52,189 nt of DNA from a virus. The DNA lies in the IMG/VR virus record IMGVR_UViG_3300040960_002552, positions 1 to 52,189 of that record. One strand, 5' to 3'. Every line of letters starts with the position of its first letter. The stretch's first letter is position 1. Below are positions 31,657-37,744 of the stretch, in pieces. The position numbers and the translations under genes are program-made. The notes below the pieces were generated by a model. It ran no database searches, was not told the DNA's origin, and worked only from the letters and a program-made list of their open reading frames with translations.

Positions 31657-32526
31657 ATGAAAAAGACAAAAGAAATACAGCAAATGGTGACCGACAGGAT
31701 CACCAATCTACTCGACCAAGGGGTTAACCCATGGCAGAAGTGTTGGAAGGGAATCCGTGAGAGCGGAATGCCTTTCAACCTCAACAGTAAGCGCGCCTAC
31801 TCAGGTGCGAACGTGCCGCTTCTCCTGCTCAAAGGAGGCGACTGTCCGGCGTGGGTGACCTATAAGGGGGCGCAAGAGCTTGGCGGTAACGTCAGAAAGG
31901 GCGCGAAATCCACTGCCATCGTCTTCTGGAACTTCCTTAAGCGCAAGGACGCATCCGGTGAGGAGAAGACATTTCCCATGCTCAAGACCTACAGGGTCTT
32001 TAACGCCCTTCACGACTGCGAAGGATTGGAAGAGCATCTTGAGGCGATCCGCCCCGATGACATCCTCCCCAGCGTCCCTGAGTCTGCACTGGCAGACTAC
32101 GTCGAGCGTGAGGGCATCAAGCTCCAGCACGGCGGGAATCAAGCCTACTTTGCCCCTGCACTGGATCTAGTGCAGATGCCGCACCAACAGAGTTTTAAGA
32201 GCGATGCTCACTACCAGTCAGTGCTGGCACATGAGTGTGTCCACTCCACCGGAACTAAGGACAGACTGAACCGCAAGGGGCTGACCGAAAATGCTGCCTT
32301 CGGAAGTGAGACGTATGCCTTCGAGGAACTGGTAGCTGAGATCGGCGCATGTATCACATGCGCCAATCTGGGAATCGAACCTGACTGGGACAACTCCGCT
32401 GCCTACCTAAAGAACTGGTCAGACGCACTGAAGGACAATCCGTCGTGGATGGTTTCCGCCAGTGGCAAGGGCGCGAAGGCCGCGTCCTTCATCCTCAACC
32501 TTAACCCCGAACAACCTGAGTCCTGA
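31657..32526 (+). CDS. ardC-like: ArdC-type antirestriction protein (zincin)
   Basis: 289 residues. The N-terminal part (VTDRITNLLDQGVNPWQKCW, then AYSGANVPLLLL, WVTYKGAQELGGNVRKGAKS) is the ArdC-type ssDNA-binding domain. The C-terminal part is a metallopeptidase-like domain with HECVH at 192-196 and YAFEELVAEIG at 220-229, giving the zinc ligands. The plasmid protein ArdC protects incoming single-stranded DNA from host restriction. Here it would help the phage genome survive entry or replication. It lies behind copy 2 of the 91-bp element with a heptamer leader, suggesting early expression. Confidence 0.9.
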   Translation: MKKTKEIQQMVTDRITNLLDQGVNPWQKCWKGIRESGMPFNLNSKRAYSGANVPLLLLKGGDCPAWVTYKGAQELGGNVRKGAKSTAIVFWNFLKRKDASGEEKTFPMLKTYRVFNALHDCEGLEEHLEAIRPDDILPSVPESALADYVEREGIKLQHGGNQAYFAPALDLVQMPHQQSFKSDAHYQSVLAHECVHSTGTKDRLNRKGLTENAAFGSETYAFEELVAEIGACITCANLGIEPDWDNSAAYLKNWSDALKDNPSWMVSASGKGAKAASFILNLNPEQPES

Positions 32527-32528
32527 TT

Positions 32529-32556
32529 CCCTTTACCCTTTACCCTTTACCCTTTA
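32529..32556 (+). repeat. Heptamer leader (CCCTTTA x4) before 32560
   Basis: Four exact CCCTTTA units end three nucleotides before the ATG. Same period, different unit from the neighbouring leaders. Confidence 0.85.
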
Positions 32557-32559
32557 CCC

Positions 32560-32781
32560 ATGAAACAAGAAACCATTGCGAAAGCATTCAACATTCAAAA
32601 AGACGGATACCTCTTCCTCACCGGAGCCAGCAACATTGATGGTCTACTATGGGCATCTGAAGATGAAACCTCGCCGGATCACTACGTAGAATTTGAATCC
32701 AGACAGGATGCGGAGGATTTCATCAATCGCCATGAAGTCGCTGAAGCAGAGATCGTCGAGTGCGATTCGCTATGGGCGTGA
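32560..32781 (+). CDS. Small hypothetical protein
   Basis: 73 residues, acidic, compact alpha/beta (DGYLFLTGASNIDGLLWAS, EFESRQDAEDFINRHEVAEA). No family recognised. Preceded by a CCCTTTA leader. Confidence 0.6.
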   Translation: MKQETIAKAFNIQKDGYLFLTGASNIDGLLWASEDETSPDHYVEFESRQDAEDFINRHEVAEAEIVECDSLWA

Positions 32782-32789
32782 ACAACGAA

Positions 32790-32810
32790 ACTTGTAACCT
32801 GTAACCTGTA
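32790..32810 (+). repeat. Heptamer leader before 32813
   Basis: ACTTGTA, ACCTGTA, ACCTGTA, ending two nucleotides before the ATG. Confidence 0.8.
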
Positions 32811-32812
32811 AA

Positions 32813-33118
32813 ATGAAAATAACCACTTACGAAATTACCATTCGCACCACCTCTGAACACGCCGCCGCTCGCAAGAACGGCAAAAAGGGAGGCCGCCCCA
32901 AGATCGTAGTCACTGCTGGCATGGGCAGTTGCCATTGCGGCGACTGTTACGTCAGAGTATTCTCTGACGGCACAATCCAATATCAGGGTTCCGAAAAGTG
33001 GCAACGCAGCGACCGTCGCCCGTTCATGGGAGACGATGAGCCGTATCGGCCCTACAACTCCCGGCTAACGGTCGAGGCTTACCAGAAAGCCACGGCCCGC
33101 CAAACCGCGATGCGCTGA
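32813..33118 (+). CDS. Chimeric small protein, partner 1
   Basis: 101 residues. The first 19 residues, MKITTYEITIRTTSEHAAA, are identical to those of the gene at 33231. The rest differs fully and is basic with KNGKKGGRPKI and a CHCGDCY cluster that may bind metal. The frame after the shared part may have been joined by recombination. No family recognised. Confidence 0.6.
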   Translation: MKITTYEITIRTTSEHAAARKNGKKGGRPKIVVTAGMGSCHCGDCYVRVFSDGTIQYQGSEKWQRSDRRPFMGDDEPYRPYNSRLTVEAYQKATARQTAMR

Positions 33119-33222
33119 AGAAAGGCAAGCTTCCTTGGACGATAAGCACCAGCGGGGAGATCGCGCCCGTGAAATTAGCTACGCCAGAAAAATGGCTGAA
33201 TCCGAACTTTATTTTTAAGTAA
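33041..33222 (+). pseudogene. Possible coding remnant overlapping and following 32813-33118
   Basis: In the -1 frame relative to the gene at 32813, an open stretch runs to TAA at 33220-33222 and reads KGKLPWTISTSGEIAPVKLA and TPEKWLNPNFIFK at its end. It has no start of its own and is cut just before the duplicated leader of 33231. It may be the C-terminal rest of a gene replaced by the chimeric gene. Weak evidence, no family named. Confidence 0.3.
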
Positions 33223-33228
33223 CCTGTA
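33222..33228 (+). repeat. Single-unit heptamer leader before 33231
   Basis: One ACCTGTA unit, two nucleotides before the ATG. It belongs to the segment duplicated from the 32813 gene start. Confidence 0.6.
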
Positions 33229-33230
33229 AA

Positions 33231-33524
33231 ATGAAAATAACCACCTACGAAATTACCATTCGCACCACCTCTGAACACGCCGCCGCCTTGCGCGGGGCGG
33301 GTTGTTCTGGGGGCATGACCCACCTCCGCTATGATGGAGAGGACTTCCGCGAGGGCGCATTTGATGTCGCAACATGGCGTGACGAAAATGAAGCTCGAGA
33401 AAACTTCGGTCGATTAGCTGACGACAGCTTCGGACCAGGGATGGAAATGGTCTTATCCCGTGAAATCTATGACGACGAAACTGACGAATTTGAAACTGAA
33501 GATATTCTTGTCGAGGGTGTTTGA
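33231..33524 (+). CDS. Chimeric small protein, partner 2
   Basis: 97 residues. It shares leader and first 19 residues with the 32813 gene, then continues with an acidic, aromatic domain (GGMTHLRYDGEDFREGAFDV, FGPGMEMVLSREIYDDETDE). No family recognised. Confidence 0.6.
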   Translation: MKITTYEITIRTTSEHAAALRGAGCSGGMTHLRYDGEDFREGAFDVATWRDENEARENFGRLADDSFGPGMEMVLSREIYDDETDEFETEDILVEGV

Positions 33525-33540
33525 GATTAAGAAAATTGAA

Positions 33541-33561
33541 CCCTGTAACCTGTAGCCTGTA
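33541..33561 (+). repeat. Heptamer leader before 33564
   Basis: CCCTGTA, ACCTGTA, GCCTGTA, ending two nucleotides before the ATG. AAAATTGAA stands directly before it, as in the leader at 33928. Confidence 0.8.
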
Positions 33562-33563
33562 AA

Positions 33564-33926
33564 ATGAAACTCACTCTCGTAAGGGGAATCCCAGGTAGTG
33601 GAAAATCTACGTATGCCAGGGGACTCGGAATCCCAGACCACTACGAAGCCGACATGTGGTTTGCGGAGCGTGGGGGATTCGACCCTGCGAAACTGAACGA
33701 AGCCCATGCGTGGTGCTTTGAGAAAGCCAAGGAAGCAATGGACTCAGGCAGATCGGTAGTCGTGTCGAACACCTTCATCCGAAGGTGGGAGATGCAGAGA
33801 TACATCGCCTATGCGGAATCCCTCGGCATCCCTGTCGAAGAGATCGTGATGACTGGCGACTATGGCAGTATCCACAATGTGCCGGAATACACTGTTGAAA
33901 GGATGCGCCAAAACTTCGAAAATTGA
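33564..33926 (+). CDS. P-loop kinase-like protein (AAA_33 / N4BP2L1 type)
   Basis: 120 residues. Walker A is GIPGSGKST at 8-16. EADMWF and LNEAHAWCFEKAKEAMDSG follow as the aspartate and helix typical of polynucleotide-kinase-like P-loop proteins, then SVVVSNTFIRRWEM as the Walker B/lid region. It would phosphorylate a nucleic acid end or small substrate. It is short, with just the core. In an island with antirestriction function it could repair or protect nucleic acid ends, but that is inference. Confidence 0.8.
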   Translation: MKLTLVRGIPGSGKSTYARGLGIPDHYEADMWFAERGGFDPAKLNEAHAWCFEKAKEAMDSGRSVVVSNTFIRRWEMQRYIAYAESLGIPVEEIVMTGDYGSIHNVPEYTVERMRQNFEN

Positions 33927-33927
33927 A

Positions 33928-33948
33928 CCCTGTAACCTGTAGCCTGTA
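33928..33948 (+). repeat. Heptamer leader before 33951
   Basis: Same three units (CCCTGTA, ACCTGTA, GCCTGTA) and same spacing as before 33564. Confidence 0.8.
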
Positions 33949-33950
33949 AA

Positions 33951-34169
33951 ATGAAACTGAAAAAATCAATAGACCGAAACGGTAATTCGATTCTGAGAAT
34001 CGAAACTCCCCGTGGAGGATTCTCCGTTCAAACCAACGGGAACCTGCCCTTCGCGCATGGATGCCCGACAGAAACCCTGGCGGAAAAAAGCTCAATCATC
34101 TTTGAGGAAATCCGCGCCTTTGTGATGGCGCACGGGACTCGCCGCCAGAAGAGAATCATCAAAAGCTGA
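33951..34169 (+). CDS. Small basic hypothetical protein
   Basis: 72 residues, basic (RNGNSILRIETPRGGFSVQT, HGTRRQKRIIKS). May bind nucleic acid. No family recognised. Confidence 0.55.
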   Translation: MKLKKSIDRNGNSILRIETPRGGFSVQTNGNLPFAHGCPTETLAEKSSIIFEEIRAFVMAHGTRRQKRIIKS

Positions 34170-34219
34170 ATCTTGACTCCCTCCTCCCTATCTGAATTAA
34201 AAATAGTTAAAATTAATTG

Positions 34220-34248
34220 TTGACAGTAGGATTTTAATATCGTAATAT
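34220..34248 (+). promoter_or_regulatory. Sigma70-type promoter for the 34283 unit
   Basis: TTGACA at 34220-34225, 17-nt AT-rich spacer, TAATAT at 34243-34248. This is the clearest bacterial promoter in the window. A GGGGTGTTCCCC mini-hairpin lies between it and the ATG at 34283. Confidence 0.7.
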
Positions 34249-34282
34249 TACAAGCAGCAGGGGGTGTTCCCCACAAGCAATT

Positions 34283-34603
34283 ATGACTGATAAAGAATAC
34301 AAAGAACTGACACGATCCCGAACCGCATACGAGTGGGGGGTCGAACTGGTGATAGACGATGAGTCTGAGGACATCGACGACACGTTCTACTTCGATGCAT
34401 TTGCCGAAGCAAAGCAAGAGGCTGAGAAACCCCGCGAGGGATACCGGAACGTGGTCGTATTAATCAGAGAACAAGGATCAGAAAGCCTTGGAGTTACGGA
34501 TAGGCAATGGGCCTATCTTGAGGAAGACGGAACTCTACCCGAAGAGTTCGACGGAGGTAGTCGTATCCCGAAAAGATTTCATCAAGAGGTCGCCAAGGCG
34601 TGA
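34283..34603 (+). CDS. Acidic hypothetical protein
   Basis: 106 residues, acidic, TDKEYKELTRSRTAYEWGVEL and FYFDAFAEAKQEAEKP, then a beta/helix C-terminal part. First gene behind the sigma70-type promoter and one of the few in this part without heptamer leader. No family recognised. Confidence 0.6.
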   Translation: MTDKEYKELTRSRTAYEWGVELVIDDESEDIDDTFYFDAFAEAKQEAEKPREGYRNVVVLIREQGSESLGVTDRQWAYLEEDGTLPEEFDGGSRIPKRFHQEVAKA

Positions 34604-34616
34604 ACCCCAACCCGAA

Positions 34617-34630
34617 CCCTGTAACCTGTA
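34617..34630 (+). repeat. Heptamer leader before 34634
   Basis: CCCTGTA and ACCTGTA, three nucleotides before the ATG. Confidence 0.75.
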
Positions 34631-34633
34631 ATT

Positions 34634-34990
34634 ATGAAACTAGTAAAGAAAACCGATAGTAAATTATTCTTTGAAACCGAATCGGGTTGCCGATTCACGC
34701 GCCCCATCTACGCATCTACCGGAATGGCAGTAGACCTCGACGGTTGGGTATCCACCCGACTCCTCCTGGAACCAGATGAGTTCGACAAGGAAGAGTTTCC
34801 AGAGGTGCAGTGGAGGCTTGAGATCACGCCGGATATCGACATGGAACACCCATTCTTTTCAAGCACACCCTGCTGGCTGAAACCAGGGTGCAAGCACCAA
34901 CTGATCTACCTCGGCACTGATGGTGAAGAACACCAAGCGAAGGTCACCCAGTGGTGGAACGGAACTCAAAAAGGAGAATCACCCGCATGA
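34634..34990 (+). CDS. Hypothetical protein
   Basis: 118 residues, beta-rich (KLFFETESGCRFTRPIYAST, EDQ-poor but E-rich centre, HQLIYLGTDGEEHQAKVTQW). Its stop overlaps the next ATG (ATGA). No family recognised. Confidence 0.6.
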   Translation: MKLVKKTDSKLFFETESGCRFTRPIYASTGMAVDLDGWVSTRLLLEPDEFDKEEFPEVQWRLEITPDIDMEHPFFSSTPCWLKPGCKHQLIYLGTDGEEHQAKVTQWWNGTQKGESPA

Positions 34991-35505
34991 AATACGCGAT
35001 TCACGCTAAAGACAGACCTACTCTGGAAGAGGTGATGGGCGATGACATCCCCACATTCCCGCCTGAGCCAAAAGACCTCGACTTGGCGGAGGCAATCCGT
35101 CCAGGGCTTCGACCTTCACCGGAGGACGGGGATAACATATTCACAGACGGTGAGGTAACCTACTATTGTGTAGAGTTAGAGAGGGAGACTCCCCGCACCA
35201 TCGCTTCCAAGAGGTTCGTCACTGCGAAGGTCTGGTGCAGAACAACATGGAGATATATGTCCGGCGGCTACTGGGAACCTCCCGAAATCGAAGAGCAACC
35301 TCTGGACGAAGAGAGTGGGTGCTGGTCATCTCTCAGCGATGCTGCGAGAGCAACCGCGCACGATGTCCTAGACCGCGAGATCGACGCGCTAGACAACACC
35401 TGCTACGCATGTTTCGGGTGTGGTAAAGAATCACCCCTGGATGAATCCGGGGGCGACTGTAAAACGTGTGGTGGCAAAGGATATGTACCCGCCGCAAAGT
35501 GTTAA
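34987..35505 (+). CDS. Protein with C-terminal CxxC zinc-knuckle
   Basis: 172 residues from the ATG that overlaps the previous stop. The first 130 residues are acidic with a WRYMSGGYWEPPEIEEQPL segment. The end CYACFGCGKESP, then CKTCGGKGYV, is a DnaJ-type zinc-knuckle pair. Likely a zinc-stabilised nucleic acid or protein binder; function unknown. Confidence 0.65.
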   Translation: MKYAIHAKDRPTLEEVMGDDIPTFPPEPKDLDLAEAIRPGLRPSPEDGDNIFTDGEVTYYCVELERETPRTIASKRFVTAKVWCRTTWRYMSGGYWEPPEIEEQPLDEESGCWSSLSDAARATAHDVLDREIDALDNTCYACFGCGKESPLDESGGDCKTCGGKGYVPAAKC

Positions 35506-35512
35506 TTTCAAT

Positions 35513-36034
35513 ATGAAAACCAAAATGAAAAATGAAATAGATAGCTTGCGCTATGAAATTTGGCGCAAGGAAAAGGAAGCGAGAGCGAAAGTGAAAACTC
35601 CTACGTTCGACGAACTGTTCGCACACACGCCGGAAGGTGACTTCCACTGGGAGGGTGACCCGGAAGACGTTGGCAATGTTTGGTGGGGCGACAAAGGTCC
35701 ACGTCAGGATTGCCAATATATCGACATGGGTCGTGAGAACGGTAAAACCTGGTTCGTCGTTTACTTGGAAACTATCGCAGGTTCTAATGACTATCAACTC
35801 GAGGCCGGATGGGATGAGCGTGAAGGAGATGAGATCACCGACGACGTGCTATCGGACCTCCGGTTTCACTTGGAATTCAGAACCATTCGTCACTTCGCTT
35901 CATGGGCGAAATATAACCTAGATTGTGCCATCTCCGGAGAAGACCCGCTGGAAAACTGGTTCGACAGTTCTAAAAACACGCCAGAAAACAATATCGCGGC
36001 GGCGAAGGATAACCTTAAATACCTAACAAAATAG
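35513..36034 (+). CDS. Acidic hypothetical protein
   Basis: 173 residues from the ATG at 35513; a longer frame upstream overlaps the previous gene and is not favoured. N-terminal helix (EIDSLRYEIWRKEKEARAKV), then alpha/beta with GNVWWGDKGPRQDCQYIDMG and KTWFVVYLETIAGSNDYQLE. No family recognised. Confidence 0.6.
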   Translation: MKTKMKNEIDSLRYEIWRKEKEARAKVKTPTFDELFAHTPEGDFHWEGDPEDVGNVWWGDKGPRQDCQYIDMGRENGKTWFVVYLETIAGSNDYQLEAGWDEREGDEITDDVLSDLRFHLEFRTIRHFASWAKYNLDCAISGEDPLENWFDSSKNTPENNIAAAKDNLKYLTK

Positions 36035-36035
36035 C

Positions 36036-36212
36036 ATGAACAAACAACACCTACAGTGGGCGAAGTCCCACGACTGGGGACGCGAGGCGTTCCTCAACAA
36101 CGGGAATCTGTTTATCATAAACAGTGAACCAGCAGGAGTCCACGGGGTATCTCGCGGGGCTTGGATCGAGTTCTCCACATTCCAAAACCTGAGAGCGTGG
36201 GCGGGATATTAA
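36036..36212 (+). CDS. 58-residue hypothetical protein
   Basis: Begins two bases after the preceding stop and ends with TAA at 36210-36212: QHLQWAKSHDWGREAFLNNG, then GVHGVSRGAWIEFSTFQNL. A compact small domain with aromatic residues. Tight spacing to the upstream gene supports it. No family recognised. Confidence 0.6.
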   Translation: MNKQHLQWAKSHDWGREAFLNNGNLFIINSEPAGVHGVSRGAWIEFSTFQNLRAWAGY

Positions 36213-36241
36213 AATGGATCAGTAATTTATAAAGAGAAGTA

Positions 36242-36255
36242 ACCTGTAACCTGTA
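36242..36255 (+). repeat. Heptamer leader before 36263
   Basis: Two ACCTGTA units, seven nucleotides before the ATG (AGAAATT between). Confidence 0.7.
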
Positions 36256-36262
36256 AGAAATT

Positions 36263-36448
36263 ATGTGCGAAGCATTAGAAAAAAGATACAAGGCCGACTT
36301 GAAACGGCTGAAGGCAATTTTTGCCGACTCAAGAGCGGAAGTAAAGTCAGTGGAAGTAGAGATATTCCGGCTAGGATTTGTCTACGGATACACCGCCATG
36401 CATGACCTCACCGTGTCCGAAGCAACCCTGAAACAACACCAAAAATGA
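36263..36448 (+). CDS. Small helical basic protein
   Basis: 61 residues, LEKRYKADLKRLKAIFADSR then a short aromatic segment. Its stop overlaps the next ATG (ATGA). May pair with the downstream regulator. No family recognised. Confidence 0.6.
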   Translation: MCEALEKRYKADLKRLKAIFADSRAEVKSVEVEIFRLGFVYGYTAMHDLTVSEATLKQHQK

Positions 36449-36759
36449 GAACACCAAAACCATTACCCTTACCTCAGATAATCGCTCGCTATCAGAGAGG
36501 CGAGCGATTACAAGACATGACTGAAGATTACAACTGCTGCTATGCGACACTCAGGAGTAGACTCCTAAAAGCGGGGGCCATGCGAAAACCTGGACGGAAG
36601 CGGGGCCAAAAAAGCGGACCCAGAGATCCCGAAAGGTTATCTAAAATCCGCCAACTCAGGCGAAAGAAAATGACCTACCAGCAGATCGCAGATATAGTTG
36701 GCATGTCTAGACAGGGGGTGCAGCAGTATGTGAACAATCATTTAGGCACGAAGAAATGA
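36445..36759 (+). CDS. Helix-turn-helix DNA-binding protein
   Basis: 104 residues. The second half, IRQLRRKKMTYQQIADIVGM then SRQGVQQYVNNHL, is a clear HTH of the resolvase/Sigma-70-like or helix_turn_helix_psq type. The first half (IIARYQRGERLQDMTEDYN then TLRSRLLKAG) is a second, degenerate HTH, with a very basic linker between. A regulator of phage or host promoters is likely. Confidence 0.75.
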   Translation: MRTPKPLPLPQIIARYQRGERLQDMTEDYNCCYATLRSRLLKAGAMRKPGRKRGQKSGPRDPERLSKIRQLRRKKMTYQQIADIVGMSRQGVQQYVNNHLGTKK

Positions 36760-37220
36760 AAACCCTAATCATTATCATTATCATTCTTTCTGGCCTAGCG
36801 ACATACATCGCGAGTGGACAAGAGAAACGGGAGTTCCGTCCCCTGATTCCTGGTAAGTTTACCTCCAGCGAAATCGTTACCACCGCGAAGAAATGGACGG
36901 GTCGTCATTACCGTTACGGACACTCCCGCCAGTGCGCGAACTTCGTGGGTCATGTCATTAAAGACTCTGGGGGGATTCCCCCCTACGGTCACTCAATGGC
37001 TCGGAACTGGTTGAAGTGGGGACACCCCATTCTGCCAGCAGTAATCCGTCCAGGGGATGTTGTAATCACTTGGCGCGGGAGTCGATCAGGAACTTCTGGG
37101 CATATCCTGATCTACATCGGTGATGGGCAATGCATTCACCGCCCGACTCGGAGCAAGGCGGTATGCAAAACTCCACTCTCGCTCTATAAATCTAAAATCT
37201 TAGGAGTGAGGAGGAAGTGA
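36756..37220 (+). CDS. Secreted NlpC/P60-type peptidase
   Basis: 154 residues. A membrane/signal segment (about 2-20), then a papain-like NlpC/P60 core: Cys60 in RQCANFV and His116 in TSGHILIYIGDG. The family cuts peptidoglycan peptides or related amides. With an export signal it would act in the periplasm, for lysis or superinfection exclusion. It is separate from the main lysis operon. Its start overlaps the HTH gene (ATGA). Confidence 0.8.
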   Translation: MKTLIIIIIILSGLATYIASGQEKREFRPLIPGKFTSSEIVTTAKKWTGRHYRYGHSRQCANFVGHVIKDSGGIPPYGHSMARNWLKWGHPILPAVIRPGDVVITWRGSRSGTSGHILIYIGDGQCIHRPTRSKAVCKTPLSLYKSKILGVRRK

Positions 37221-37221
37221 A

Positions 37222-37290
37222 ATGTATCTGCTAATTAACCTGATAGTGCTGGTTGCAATCGTTAGGCTCATATACGAGTGTGGTAAATGA
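37222..37290 (+). CDS. 22-residue membrane micropeptide
   Basis: Starts after one of the few good Shine-Dalgarno stretches here (GAGGAGGAAGTGAA) and ends by overlapping the next ATG (ATGA). Nearly all hydrophobic (LLINLIVLVAIVRLIY), then ECGK. Could be a small membrane effector next to the secreted peptidase, or a translational leader for 37287. Confidence 0.5.
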   Translation: MYLLINLIVLVAIVRLIYECGK

Positions 37291-37550
37291 ATCAGAAAGA
37301 ATTTTTGGATCTCGGCGGAAACACCGTCGAGATCCTGGCTCGCCCAGAGAATGGGAACTGGGCGGCACTTGCGTTTGTTCACGGAACAAAGACCAGTGTT
37401 CGGGGTGCGATCATAGACCTACCCTCCTGCCGTGAATCGTTTACGCGATCCCTGGCGGCGGCGGTTACTGACCCTGCCAGTGATGTATACGCGGAGGTCT
37501 ACTCCTCGATTGAGAAGACCATTCTGAAGATGACGAACACCTCGGTTTAG
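37287..37550 (+). CDS. Hypothetical protein ending the accessory island
   Basis: 87 residues, MNQKEFLDLGGNTVEIL, AALAFVHGTKTSVRGAIIDL and a helical C-terminus. It ends tail to tail with the small basic protein on the other strand. No family recognised. Confidence 0.6.
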   Translation: MNQKEFLDLGGNTVEILARPENGNWAALAFVHGTKTSVRGAIIDLPSCRESFTRSLAAAVTDPASDVYAEVYSSIEKTILKMTNTSV

Positions 37551-37744
37551 TAACCGGACTTCTTGCGGATTAGCTTCTTCACCCGCTTCTCAGCCTTCGC
37601 TTTGCTGGAGTCTGTATTCGACTTACCAGGCTTTGAGTGTCCGTATCCTTTTTTCTTCATGGCTAAGTGCTGTGCGTAGGTATTAGCCTTATAGCCTTTA
37701 CCGGACTTATCATACATCATGTGGGGCTTGAACTTACTCTTCAT
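37547..37744 (-). CDS. Small basic Lys-rich protein
   Basis: 65 residues from the ATG at 37744, which overlaps the end of the giant gene by 11 nt. KGYKANTYAQHLAMKKKGYG and HSKPGKS resemble small basic phage proteins often found near virion genes. The C-terminus is mostly Lys. Possible DNA binder packaged with DNA. A longer frame starting at 37846 is not favoured. Confidence 0.6.
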   Translation of the reverse strand: MKSKFKPHMMYDKSGKGYKANTYAQHLAMKKKGYGHSKPGKSNTDSSKAKAEKRVKKLIRKKSGY

